From Haloarcula sp. DT43 (GTDB taxonomy: Archaea; Halobacteriota; Halobacteria; Halobacteriales; Haloarculaceae): DNA of 64,000 nt. Made by a program: the position numbers and the translations under genes. Below the pieces are notes generated by a model. It was not told the origin of the DNA. It made no database searches and was given only the letters and a program-made list of their open reading frames with translations. The stretch spans positions 1,178,001 through 1,242,000 of the forward strand of contig NZ_JAYMGZ010000001.1 in NCBI RefSeq assembly GCF_037078405.1, given 5' to 3'. Of the stretch, positions 54,070 to 62,883 are shown one piece after another (positions within the stretch are counted from its first letter, which is position 1; every line of letters begins with the position of its first letter).

Positions 54070-55215
54070 ATGACGCTCACGTCACCAGGACCCACCGTCG
54101 GAGTGGTCGGCGGTGGCCAACTCGGCCGGATGCTGGGCGAGGCGGCCGCGCCGCTCGGCCTCGAACTGCTCGTGACCGACCCGACGCCGGACTGCCCGGC
54201 CGCGCCGGTCGTCCGCGACCAGCTCGTCGGCGACTTCGACGAGGAGTCGACCCTGCGAGAACTCGCCGAGCGCGCCGACTACCTCACGTTCGAAATCGAG
54301 CTGGCCGACCCGGACGTGCTCGAACGGGTCGCCGAGGAGACCGGGACGCCGGTCCATCCCGCCCCAGAGACGTTGCGGACGATTCAGGACAAGCTCGTCC
54401 AGAAGCGCCGGCTCGCCGACGCCGGCGTTCCAGTGCCGGCGTTCCGCGCAGTCGATACCGCCGAGGACCTCCGCGAGGCCTGCGCGGAACTGGGCTACCC
54501 CGCCATGCTCAAGGCCCGGACCGGCGGCTACGACGGCCGCGGGAACGTCCCCGTCGACGGCCCGGAGGATGTCGCGGACGCAATCGACGCCATCGCCGGC
54601 CCCGCGATGGTCGAGGAGATGGTCGACTTCGAGCGGGAACTGGCGGTCATGGGCTGTCGCGGCGCGGACGAGCGCGACACGTTCCCGGTCACCGAGACCA
54701 TCCACCGCGAGGAGATACTCCGGGAGTCAGTCGCGCCGGCACGGGCGTCAGAGGCCGTTCGCGAGCGCGCGCGTGCGGTGGCCCACGATGTGCTGGACGC
54801 CATGGACGGGCGCGGCGTGTTCGGCATCGAACTGTTCGAGACGAGCGACGGCGGGATTCTGCTCAACGAAATCGCGCCCCGGCCCCACAACTCCGGGCAC
54901 TGGACCATCGAGGGGTGTCACACCTCGCAGTTCGAGCAGCACCTGCGGGCGGTCACCGGGCGGCCCCTGGGGTCGACCGACCAGCGGTTCCCGACCGTCT
55001 CGACGAACATCCTCGGGGACGTGGCCGAGCGCCAGCCGGCGGAGCTACGGGGCGAGGACGGCGTGCTGGCGACGCCGCGGGCGCACCTGCACTGGTACGG
55101 CAAGCGCGAGGTGTACGACCTCCGGAAGATGGGGCACGTGACCCTGACCGCCGACGCCGGCGACGGCCTGCTCGCCGAGGCGCGCGAACTGCGTGCTGGG
55201 CTGACCTTCGAGTAG
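54070..55215 (+). CDS. purK: 5-(carboxyamino)imidazole ribonucleotide synthase
   Basis: PurK carboxylates AIR to N5-CAIR with ATP, the step before PurE. The 381-residue ATP-grasp protein has VGVVGGGQLGRMLGEAA, the DYLTFEIELAD segment, PAMLKARTGGYDGRGN and NEIAPRPHNSGHWT motifs. It is 14 kb from purE in this window, whereas in many archaea the two are adjacent or fused. The start at 54070 (MTLTSPGPTV) is preferred; an in-frame ATG at 54055 would add five residues. Confidence 0.94.
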   Translation: MTLTSPGPTVGVVGGGQLGRMLGEAAAPLGLELLVTDPTPDCPAAPVVRDQLVGDFDEESTLRELAERADYLTFEIELADPDVLERVAEETGTPVHPAPETLRTIQDKLVQKRRLADAGVPVPAFRAVDTAEDLREACAELGYPAMLKARTGGYDGRGNVPVDGPEDVADAIDAIAGPAMVEEMVDFERELAVMGCRGADERDTFPVTETIHREEILRESVAPARASEAVRERARAVAHDVLDAMDGRGVFGIELFETSDGGILLNEIAPRPHNSGHWTIEGCHTSQFEQHLRAVTGRPLGSTDQRFPTVSTNILGDVAERQPAELRGEDGVLATPRAHLHWYGKREVYDLRKMGHVTLTADAGDGLLAEARELRAGLTFE

Positions 55216-55286
55216 TACGGCCTGTCCGCCGGGGCCACCCGCATCGGAACCGAGCGGTCTTTGGCCGTTCAGTTCTGAGTTTGGGT

Positions 55287-55727
55287 ATGGAACGACGGGC
55301 CTTCCTCCGAGCTGTCGGGCCGGCGGCCGCCGCCGGGCTGGCAGGCTGTATCGGCGGCGGCACCGCTGAGGGCGATTACGACGTGGGGATGTCAGCGGCT
55401 GCGTTTCGCCCGGTTCGCATCGCCGTCGAACCGGGGACGACCGTCCGGTGGCTCAACACGAGCAAACAGGGCCACTCGGTCACGGCCTACGAGGACGGAC
55501 TCCCCGACGGCGCGGCGTACTTCGCCTCGGGCGGGTTCGACACCGAGCAGGCGGCCCGCGACAACTGGGGGAGTTCCTCCGGCGGGACGATGTACGAGGG
55601 GCAGGCGTTTACCCACACGTTCGAGACGCTCGGCGAGCACCCCTACTTCTGTATTCCGCACGAACGGGCCGGGATGGTCGGGACCGTCGTCGTGACCGAG
55701 AACCCGGACGCCGTGACGGAAAGCTAG
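55287..55727 (+). CDS. Halocyanin-like blue copper protein
   Basis: The 146-residue product has a Tat-type lipoprotein signal (ERRAFLRAVGPAAAAGLAGC) and a plastocyanin fold with copper ligands His in KQGHSVTAY, Cys and His in YFCIPHERAGM and the Met of that loop. It is expected to sit on the outer face of the membrane and carry electrons between a cytochrome complex and a terminal oxidase. The start at 55287 is directly before the twin-arginine region; the longer in-frame ORF from 54915 is not plausible. Confidence 0.9.
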   Translation: MERRAFLRAVGPAAAAGLAGCIGGGTAEGDYDVGMSAAAFRPVRIAVEPGTTVRWLNTSKQGHSVTAYEDGLPDGAAYFASGGFDTEQAARDNWGSSSGGTMYEGQAFTHTFETLGEHPYFCIPHERAGMVGTVVVTENPDAVTES

Positions 55728-55779
55728 CACCGTCGCTGTCCGGCGCGTGCGCGACCGAAAAAACCGACACGCGACGGCG

Positions 55780-56421
55780 TTACGCTTCGACGTCGACGTC
55801 TTCTTCGTCCACGTCGACGGCCGTCTCCTCTTCGGCGGCGACTTCCTCGGGCCGCGCTTCGAGCGTGGTCTTCTTGATTTCGACGCGTCGGAGCGGGTAG
55901 ATGTCCTTGGCCTCGCCGTAGATGGCGGAGGAGAGCCGCCCCTCGACGACGCTGTCGACCAGCTGTTCGAAGGTGCGGTCCTCGGCCGTCTCGCGGACGA
56001 GGTCTATCATCGTCCGGCGGATGGCCTTCTCCTGGGAGGCGTCGGCCTTCTTCGTCGTCACGGCGACCGGCTGGACCTGGACGCGGTAGTCGTCCGTGGT
56101 CAGCACGGTGATGTAGGCCTCGACCTTCGAGGAGCCCCGTCGGACGAGCGAGCGGAGGTAGTCCCGCGTGAGCTCGTGGCGGATGAACTCCGTGTACGCC
56201 GTGTCCGAGGCGACCTCGTTGATTTTGAAGGTCAGTTTGGTGTTGTTCTCGCTGGCGTCGTTGGTCAGTTCGCCGAGCGTCGTTTCGATGGTGCGTCCGA
56301 GCACCTTGTCCGGTTCGTCCGCCGGTGTCTTACCGAGAACCTCCCGGTCGAACTGCTCGGGAGCCTGCACGGTGTACCACCGTTTCTGTTCTGTGCGCTT
56401 GGAGACGCTTCGTTCACTCAT
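55780..56421 (-). CDS. rps1e: 30S ribosomal protein eS1 (S3Ae)
   Basis: The 213-residue protein is the archaeal/eukaryotic small-subunit protein S3Ae, with QKRWYTVQAPEQFDREVLGKT (in parts), LTFKINEVASDTAYT, RSLVRRGSSKVEAYI and KKTTLEARPEEV. The C-terminal tail is acidic as usual in haloarchaea. Its start overlaps pcc1 by 8 bases. Confidence 0.95.
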   Translation of the reverse strand: MSERSVSKRTEQKRWYTVQAPEQFDREVLGKTPADEPDKVLGRTIETTLGELTNDASENNTKLTFKINEVASDTAYTEFIRHELTRDYLRSLVRRGSSKVEAYITVLTTDDYRVQVQPVAVTTKKADASQEKAIRRTMIDLVRETAEDRTFEQLVDSVVEGRLSSAIYGEAKDIYPLRRVEIKKTTLEARPEEVAAEEETAVDVDEEDVDVEA

Positions 56422-56644
56422 GGTTGGATTGTGTGTGTTGGTCTGCGAGCTGTGCTGCGACCCGGATGTTGACGACGTAGTCGTCGACGGTCGCCTGCAG
56501 GCCGCCGGTCGAGTCCCGTTCGACGGTCGTGACCACGGCGTCGCCCTCGACGCGCGTGGTCATCTCGTCGGTATTGTCCGGCCGCATCGCGCGTGCAACG
56601 CGTTCGGGCGAGTCGTGTGTCGTGCGAATCTCGGCCCGTCTCAT
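56414..56644 (-). CDS. pcc1: KEOPS complex subunit Pcc1
   Basis: Pcc1 is the small dimerising subunit of the KEOPS complex, which makes the threonylcarbamoyl-A37 modification of tRNAs. The 76-residue product has RAEIRTTHDSPERVARAMRPDN, TTRVEGDAVVTTVERD and GGLQATVDDYVVNIRVA (each quoted in part). It overlaps both neighbours. Confidence 0.88.
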   Translation of the reverse strand: MRRAEIRTTHDSPERVARAMRPDNTDEMTTRVEGDAVVTTVERDSTGGLQATVDDYVVNIRVAAQLADQHTQSNHE

Positions 56645-57762
56645 ACTGCCTCCCGGAACGCCTCGATGAAGTCGGCCGTCGAGACGTCGAAGCGGGCGCG
56701 TGCCCGCTCGCCCGTCCCGACGGCGTCGCCGCCGACCGCGTCGGCAGCGGCGTGCATCGTCTCGGCGACGTCCCGGCCGTCCGTGGCGCGGGCCGCGGCG
56801 CGGTCGTCGGTGACGACGAGCGTCACCGGTTCCGGTGCGCGGTAGTCCGCGAACAGGCGGGCGACGGTGCCGGTCGGCATCGCGTCGCCGCGGGCGACGA
56901 ACAGGCCGTCGTACCGGCCCGTGGTCGCCTCGGAGACGGCTTCGTGGGCGCGCCGGGCGTGCGTCCGCCAGGCGTCGAGTGCATCCTCGCGGACGGCGTC
57001 GTGACCGAGCGCGAGCGCGACCGCGGTACCGGGCCGTTCGCGGGCGACGGCGTCGAGGACGTCGGCGTAGCCGCCGACCGTCTCGAAGGGGCCGCCGACC
57101 GCGGGACGGAGCGCGCGCTGGACCGCGTCGGCGGCCCGCGGCGGCGCGTCCGCGGTGACGGCCAGCGCGACCAGCGACGCGAGGCGTCGGCGGTCGTCGG
57201 CCGAGAGAGAGTCGGCCTGCCCCGACTCCGCGTCGAGGCCCAGTTCGGCGAGCGCGGCCCGCGCGGCCTCCGTCTCGCCCGAGAAGGGCGCGACGAACAG
57301 CGTCGAGTGGGCCAGCCCGTCCGCGAGGTTCGCCGTCGGAACGGCGACGCCGGGCCGGCGGTCGAGCCCCGCCTGCTCGGCGGCTTCGGCGACGGTCCCG
57401 TCGACGTCCCCGGCGGCAATCGTGCCGGCCAGGGCGAGCGCGGGGTCCGCCGTGCCGAGTTCGCGGGCGGTCTCGAAGGCGGTCGCGGCGGCGCGGTCGG
57501 TCAGCGTCACGTCGGCGGTCGGCTGCGTGCGACCGATTGCGACGGTGATGTCGGTCTCGGTGGTCCGGTCGGGGTCCTCGAACGGGCGGACGACGCTCGC
57601 CTGGAACGGCGTGTCGTCGAGCGCCCGCGCCAGCAGGCCAGTCGCGGCCAGCGCCTCGCCGGTCGCGTCGCTGACGAGGCGCACGAAGGCGGCCTCCCGC
57701 AGCGACCCGGCGAGGTCGCCGGGCGAGGTGGCTGGCGTCGGTTCCCGACCGGTCGCCGACAT
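56641..57762 (-). CDS. RecJ/DHH-like protein with degenerate catalytic motifs
   Basis: The 373-residue protein has the layout of RecJ-like DHH proteins but the catalytic residues are mostly lost: motif I, usually CDxDG, reads SDATGEALAATGLL, and no DHH triplet is visible where expected (ELGTADPALALAG). The C-terminal DHHA1-like part remains (YDGLFVARGDAMPTG). The gene order uS15 - RecJ-like - Pcc1 - eS1 is conserved among archaea, where RecJ-like proteins (GAN/Cdc45 relatives) work with the replicative helicase. A structural rather than nuclease role is inferred. Confidence 0.72.
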   Translation of the reverse strand: MSATGREPTPATSPGDLAGSLREAAFVRLVSDATGEALAATGLLARALDDTPFQASVVRPFEDPDRTTETDITVAIGRTQPTADVTLTDRAAATAFETARELGTADPALALAGTIAAGDVDGTVAEAAEQAGLDRRPGVAVPTANLADGLAHSTLFVAPFSGETEAARAALAELGLDAESGQADSLSADDRRRLASLVALAVTADAPPRAADAVQRALRPAVGGPFETVGGYADVLDAVARERPGTAVALALGHDAVREDALDAWRTHARRAHEAVSEATTGRYDGLFVARGDAMPTGTVARLFADYRAPEPVTLVVTDDRAAARATDGRDVAETMHAAADAVGGDAVGTGERARARFDVSTADFIEAFREAV

Positions 57763-58233
57763 CTATTCGAGACCCAGCGCTTCGACGGCGTTGTCGTAGC
57801 TGTAGGTGAAGTCCTCGTCGACCTCGTCGCCGCGGTAGTAGTCGATGAGACGCCGAATCTTCGACTGCGTGTTCTGGAGCGCACGCTTGTTCTGGTAGTC
57901 GCCGGGGTTCTCGTCCATGTGGTCGCGGAGGCGGACGGCCCGCTCGAGCAGGTTTCGGAGGTCCTCCGGCAGGTCCGGCTCGGCCTCGTTCTCCTCGAGG
58001 ATTTCGGTGACTTTCTTGCCAGTCGCGAGCGAGACGTCAGGAATCGGCGTGCCCTGGACGCCCTCGTCGCGCAGCTTCAGGCCGATTTCGCTGGGCGAGT
58101 GACCCTGTTCGGCCAGTTCGACGACGCGCGCTTCGATGGCGTCTTCGTCGACGTCGCTCCACTCCGGGGGTTCGTCTGCCGCCGGTTTGTCCGAGTCGGA
58201 CGAACCGCGGCGGCGTGTGTGCATTCGTGCCAT
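57763..58233 (-). CDS. rps15: 30S ribosomal protein uS15
   Basis: The 156-residue archaeal S15 has an N-terminal extension of about 70 residues (RMHTRRRGSSDSDKPAADE, ARVVELAEQGHSPSEIGLKL) and the C-terminal core with LLERAVRLRDHMDENP and NTQSKIRRLIDYYRG. The start at 58233 (MARMHTRRRG) is the usual archaeal N terminus. It is the first gene of the operon. Confidence 0.95.
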   Translation of the reverse strand: MARMHTRRRGSSDSDKPAADEPPEWSDVDEDAIEARVVELAEQGHSPSEIGLKLRDEGVQGTPIPDVSLATGKKVTEILEENEAEPDLPEDLRNLLERAVRLRDHMDENPGDYQNKRALQNTQSKIRRLIDYYRGDEVDEDFTYSYDNAVEALGLE

Positions 58234-58281
58234 TGTAATCTGGTTGGAACCGCACGAACCGCTCTCGTTACGAGGCGTATT

Positions 58282-58297
58282 GGCACTGTACAGTGCC
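58282..58297. promoter_or_regulatory. 16-bp perfect palindrome upstream of rps15
   Basis: GGCACTGTACAGTGCC is a perfect palindrome 49-64 bases before the rps15 start, in a 272-bp divergent region with no genes. It could be a regulator site for the ribosomal operon or the end of a transcript; no family match is recognised. Confidence 0.45.
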
Positions 58298-58505
58298 GAA
58301 CACGGCCGCAATCCCGAGCTGTGAAAGCCCACAGCGAGTCAGATTTGCGGTCGTGCTGTTCCCATCGCCACGTCCGGGAGGGCACGACAAAACCGTTCCG
58401 CTTCCCGGCCGACGCGTCGGCTCCAGAGACAACTATCTTCGGAGTATTACGATTGATAACTTGCCCGCCTCTTTTAACACATTTGTCGGCATATGTGCAG
58501 GTAAT

Positions 58506-60272
58506 ATGGGTAGTGTTGGGTGGAGCCTCGGGACTCGCGGACAGAGCGCTCCGCTCGGGCTCGCGCTGGTTTTCGCGGTGATGATCGTCTCGACGACGGC
58601 GGTCGTCGCGCTGGGCGCGGACGCCATCACGAGCACGCAGACCCAGCTCGACGTGGAGCGAACCGAGAAGTCGCTGACGGAACTCAACTCCAAGACCGCG
58701 CTCGTGGCGCTGGGGCAGACGGACGTCCAGCAGGTCTCGCTCCCCGCGAGCAGTGCGAGTTCCTATCGCGTCGACGAGGACGCCGGGTGGATGAACGTCT
58801 CCTACCGGAACACCACGTCGGGGAACCGGACGACCGTGTTCAACGAGTCGATGGGCGAGGTGGCCTACCGCGGCAGCGGTGAGACGCGGCTCGCGTATCA
58901 GGGCGGCGGCGTCTGGCGGTCCAACGGCGACGGCACGTCGGTGATGGTCTCGCCGCCGGAGTTTCACTACCGGGACGCGACGCTGACGCTCCCCCTGGTG
59001 ACGGTGAGCGGCGACGGCCTGGTCAGAGACAGGGCGGTCATCACGCCGAACCGCTCGGAGCGGTACTTCCCCAACTCGACGCGGAACGAGGAGTTCACCA
59101 ACCCGCTCGAGAACGGGAAGGTGAACATCACCGTCCAGAGCGAGTACTACCGCGCGTGGGGGACGTACTTCGAGGAGCGGACCGACGGTGAGGTGACCTA
59201 CTACCCCGACAGCAGCCGCGTGTCCATCATCCTCAAGGTCCCGGCCGGGCCGCGGAAAGTCCGGAACGCCGTCGCCGCGACGAGCGACACCGGGTCTATC
59301 AAGCTCAGCGGGAACGACGCGTTTACCGACAGTTACACCTCGGCGGACGGGGACGGGTACGACGCCGCCGAGGCCGGCGACGGCGGCGACCTCACGACGG
59401 CGGGCGACATCACCGTCACCGGGAGCGCGGAACTGAACGGGAACATCACCGCCGGCGGTCGCGTCGAGTTCAGCAGTAACTCGATGACGTTCGACGGCGA
59501 CCGGGTCGAGTGGGCGGAGGCGTTCGACGACAAACACGGGGCGTGTTCGGCGTCCTGTTCCGACGAACAGATTGCGTCGTTCGGGGACACCACCAACATC
59601 AACTCCCACGTCGACACGCAGGTCGACGACCTGTCGTCGTCGAACGACAACGCGGGCACGATAGCCGACGACGGCGTTATCGACGGGACCGAGGGGACGA
59701 CGACCCTGTCAGCGGGTCGGTACCACGTCGACAGAATCGACCTCAGCGACGACGTGGAGTTCGACACGACGGGCGGGAACGTAATCATCGGCGTCGAGAA
59801 CTACGTGAGCCTCAACACCGGGAACGACATCACGGTCTCGGGCCCGAACCAGGTGAAAATATACATACAGGGCGAGTCCGCCGCGTCGGGCGGCAGCGCC
59901 AGCGGCTATCACTTCTTCACGCAGGCGAGCGACATCAGGACCACCGGCGGTGTCAGCGAGCGGTCGACACAGGTGTGGATATACGGGAAAGACCACCTCC
60001 AGGCCCGGATGGAGAAGAAGGGGTCCGACGAGTCCAGGGTCACCGGCGTCATCTACGCACCGGGCGGGAAGCCCGGAACGAGCAGGTTCGAGATATGGAA
60101 AAGCGACCTCTACGGCGGCGTGGTCACGAGCGAGGTCGAACTCGAAAAGGGCGGCGCGGTCCACTTCGACCAGGCGCTCAAACAGGAGCGGACGATTCCC
60201 AAGGACACGAGCGTGGTCGCCATCACCTACCTCCACATCTCGACGAACGACGTCAACGTCACGTCCAGCTAA
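58506..60272 (+). CDS. Pilin-like surface protein, DUF7289-type, copy 1
   Basis: The 588-residue protein has a short basic segment (RGQSAPLG) followed by a transmembrane helix (LALVFAVMIVSTTAVVALGA) as in archaeal type-IV-pilin-like proteins, a beta-rich middle domain (GEVAYRGSGETRLAYQGGGVW, FHYRDATLTLPLVTV, YYRAWGTYFEERTDG) and a C-terminal half with alternating short strands (ITVTGSAELNGNITAGGRVEF, IIGVENYVSLNTG) that looks like a beta-helix or bactofilin-like fold. From memory the N-terminal half matches haloarchaeal DUF7289. The start at 58506 (MGSVGWSLGTRG) lies about 32 bases after a CTTTTAAC TATA element. Confidence 0.75.
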   Translation: MGSVGWSLGTRGQSAPLGLALVFAVMIVSTTAVVALGADAITSTQTQLDVERTEKSLTELNSKTALVALGQTDVQQVSLPASSASSYRVDEDAGWMNVSYRNTTSGNRTTVFNESMGEVAYRGSGETRLAYQGGGVWRSNGDGTSVMVSPPEFHYRDATLTLPLVTVSGDGLVRDRAVITPNRSERYFPNSTRNEEFTNPLENGKVNITVQSEYYRAWGTYFEERTDGEVTYYPDSSRVSIILKVPAGPRKVRNAVAATSDTGSIKLSGNDAFTDSYTSADGDGYDAAEAGDGGDLTTAGDITVTGSAELNGNITAGGRVEFSSNSMTFDGDRVEWAEAFDDKHGACSASCSDEQIASFGDTTNINSHVDTQVDDLSSSNDNAGTIADDGVIDGTEGTTTLSAGRYHVDRIDLSDDVEFDTTGGNVIIGVENYVSLNTGNDITVSGPNQVKIYIQGESAASGGSASGYHFFTQASDIRTTGGVSERSTQVWIYGKDHLQARMEKKGSDESRVTGVIYAPGGKPGTSRFEIWKSDLYGGVVTSEVELEKGGAVHFDQALKQERTIPKDTSVVAITYLHISTNDVNVTSS

Positions 60273-60410
60273 CGGCCCGCCCACTCCGGCAGTATCAGAA
60301 CTGGGACCACCGTCACGCGGTTTTGCCTCTCCCGGCTACAGCTAGCCACCGGAACGACGCCGTTCGCTCCGGCCAGCAACCTTATCAGCTGTGATAACTA
60401 CTGTCGGACA

Positions 60411-62135
60411 ATGCAACGTCTCCGGGGGACCCAGCGGGCACAGTCGGCCCCGCTGGGGCTGATACTGGTTCTCAGCCTCGTCGTCGTCGGCTCCGCGGTG
60501 GTCGTCGGCCTGGGCGCGACGGCGCTTTCCGACACCGAGTCCGGTCTCGACGTCTCGCGGGCGGAGACGGGGATGACCCAGTTCGACTCCCAGGCTGCGC
60601 TGGTGGCGCTTGGTAGCTCCGAGAGCCAGCAGGTGTCGCTCGTCGGGACGGACGCGGCCACGTACCGGCTCGACGAGGACGCTGGGCGGATGACGGTCAA
60701 CATCACCAACCACTCGGCCTCCCCGCCGACGACGGTCACGCTGCTCGACGAACAGCTCGGGGCGGTCGTCTACGAGAACGGGAACCAGGAAGTCGCCTAC
60801 CAGGGCGGTGGCGTGTGGCGGCGCTCCGACAGCGGCAGCGTCATGGTCTCGCCGCCGGAGTTTTACTACCGCGACGCGACGCTGACGCTCCCGCTCATCA
60901 CCGTTCGCGGCGACCGGTCGCTTGGCTCGCGGGCGAGCATCTCGAAGGACGGCACGACGCAGGTGTACCCCGACCGGGCGGCCGGGAAGGCCAACCCGCT
61001 TGACTCGGGGACGGTCAACGTCACCGTCCGGAGCCAGTACTACCGCTCGTGGGGGCGGTACTTCGAGGAGCGGACCGACGGCGACGCGCATTACGACCAC
61101 GCCGACAACAGCGTGACCACGACGCTCGTCGTGCCGACGGGGCCACGGCAAGTGACCAGCGCCGTCGCGGCCACGTCCGCGGGCGGGGAGATATCCCTCT
61201 CCGGCAGCGGCACCTCCCCCGCCCGGACGGACAGCTACAACTCCTCTCTCGGCAGCTACTCGGCCACGCGGGGGTCGTTCGGGACGATTACCACGGCCGG
61301 CGACGTCTACGTCAAGGGCAACAGCGAGGTAAACGGCTCCATCCGCTCCGGCGAGCGGGTCGAAGTCAAGGGCAGCGGCGTCGTCACCCGCGACGTCGAG
61401 TACTCCACCACCAAGCACATCAAGGGCACCGTCGACGGCGAGGTCAGACAGATTTCGGGCGTCGAGGGGGCCGGCGCTATCGACGGCCTGGTGACCCGGA
61501 CGGTCGCCAACGCGAGCAGTACCAACGACAACGGCGCGACGAGCAGCATCTCGGGTGCCCAGCTGCTCTCCGGCGACCAGACGCTCGACGCCGGCACGTA
61601 CTACCTGGAGGACCTGACGCTGAGCGGCGAGACGCTGACGATTAACACGGGGGGCGACGACGTGACCATCGCCGTCCGGGACTACGTCTACATCGAGAAC
61701 AACGGGCGAATCGAGGTCAACGGCGACGGCGAGGTCCGCTTCTACGTCAAAGGTGAGACCACGTCGGCCAGCGGCCACCACTTCCACATCTACCGTACCG
61801 GGGCCGTCGACGTCGATACCGCGCAGAACGCGACGCAGTTCTGGCTGTACGGCCAGTCCGACTTCGACGCCGCCATCGAGGGCGACACCGACACCCCGCA
61901 GTTCGAGGGCGTGATTTACGCGCCGGCCGGCGGTGTCGGTGCCAGCAACGTCTACGTACAGAAGGCGGAACTGTACGGCGGCCTCGTCGCGGGGTCGGTC
62001 GAGGTCGACAACGGCGGGCTGGTCCACTACGACCGGTCGCTGAAGAACGTCAGGGCCGTCCCGAAGGACACGAACATCATCCGGCTGACGTACCTCCACG
62101 TCTCGAAGAACCGGCTCAACGTCACCAGCGGGTGA
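60411..62135 (+). CDS. Pilin-like surface protein, DUF7289-type, copy 2
   Basis: This 574-residue paralogue of the previous gene has the same plan: RGTQRAQSAPLGLILVLSLV at the N terminus, GGGVWRRSDSGSVMVSPPEF, FYYRDATLTLPLITV, YYRSWGRYFEERTDG and a beta-helical C-terminal half (VYVKGNSEVNGSIRSGERVEV), ending LHVSKNRLNVTSG like LHISTNDVNVTSS in copy 1. It has its own TATA (CTTATC about 28 bases before the ATG), so it is a tandem duplicate and not an operon partner. Shared motifs with diverged loops suggest surface-variation or a two-subunit structure. Confidence 0.77.
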   Translation: MQRLRGTQRAQSAPLGLILVLSLVVVGSAVVVGLGATALSDTESGLDVSRAETGMTQFDSQAALVALGSSESQQVSLVGTDAATYRLDEDAGRMTVNITNHSASPPTTVTLLDEQLGAVVYENGNQEVAYQGGGVWRRSDSGSVMVSPPEFYYRDATLTLPLITVRGDRSLGSRASISKDGTTQVYPDRAAGKANPLDSGTVNVTVRSQYYRSWGRYFEERTDGDAHYDHADNSVTTTLVVPTGPRQVTSAVAATSAGGEISLSGSGTSPARTDSYNSSLGSYSATRGSFGTITTAGDVYVKGNSEVNGSIRSGERVEVKGSGVVTRDVEYSTTKHIKGTVDGEVRQISGVEGAGAIDGLVTRTVANASSTNDNGATSSISGAQLLSGDQTLDAGTYYLEDLTLSGETLTINTGGDDVTIAVRDYVYIENNGRIEVNGDGEVRFYVKGETTSASGHHFHIYRTGAVDVDTAQNATQFWLYGQSDFDAAIEGDTDTPQFEGVIYAPAGGVGASNVYVQKAELYGGLVAGSVEVDNGGLVHYDRSLKNVRAVPKDTNIIRLTYLHVSKNRLNVTSG

Positions 62136-62139
62136 CCGC

Positions 62140-62883
62140 TCACTGGTCGACGTCGACCGCGATGTCGTGGTAGACCACGTAGGTCCGTCCGATTTCCCCC
62201 GAGGGGGCCGTGAAGTTACACCAGCCGTTGGCCGCGCAGGTGAACCCCTCGCTCTCGAAGTACGACTGCCAGAGCGCCTCGCGTTGCGGGGTCGAGTCGA
62301 CGCTGACGTTGACGTGTTCGACGTTGCCGCCGGTGTCGGCGAACGAGACGTTGCTGTGCCGGTGGTTCGTCCGGACGAGCACCGTCGACCCGCCCAGGCT
62401 CTGCTGGTCGCTGGCGGTCGTTCCGACGACGGTGACGAGCACGCGCTCCTCCGAGACGACTATCGGCGGCGACCGCTGTCGGACCCCGCTGTCCCGGTTC
62501 GTCCGGAACACCGCCCCCGCTTCGTACACCAGCTCCCGCTCCTGGTTGCCGGCGTAGACAATCGGCCGTATCTCCCAGCTACCGACGTCTACGGGGGCCG
62601 TGCCGTCGTGGACCTGCACCGATATCGTCGTGTTCTCGCCGGTCCTGAGCGACGCCTCGCCGAGGCTGACCTCCGTCGCACGGCTCGGTGCCCCCTGTTT
62701 GTGGAGGTCCGCGATGTTGTCCGAGAGCACGTCGAACGCCCGCTCGGCGTTCTCCATCTGCTCGGCGTCCCGGGCGTTCTGTAACGCCCCAAGCCCGCTC
62801 ACCGAGACGAGGATTATCGAGGCCACGATGAGGCTGAACACCAGGGCGAAGCTCAGCACCTCGCTGACGGCGCGGTCAGCCAT
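62140..62883 (-). CDS. Pilin-like secreted protein with N-terminal type-IV-pilin-type helix
   Basis: The 247-residue product begins MADRAVSEVLSFALVFSLIVASIILVSV (in part), an archaeal pilin-like N-terminal region, followed by a helical stalk (ARDAEQMENAERAFDVLSDNIADL, in part) and a beta-rich body with asparagine-linked sequons. From memory related proteins are DUF7289-like. The stop converges on copy 2 above, 4 bases away. It overlaps the next gene upstream by 8 bases. Confidence 0.7.
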   Translation of the reverse strand: MADRAVSEVLSFALVFSLIVASIILVSVSGLGALQNARDAEQMENAERAFDVLSDNIADLHKQGAPSRATEVSLGEASLRTGENTTISVQVHDGTAPVDVGSWEIRPIVYAGNQERELVYEAGAVFRTNRDSGVRQRSPPIVVSEERVLVTVVGTTASDQQSLGGSTVLVRTNHRHSNVSFADTGGNVEHVNVSVDSTPQREALWQSYFESEGFTCAANGWCNFTAPSGEIGRTYVVYHDIAVDVDQ

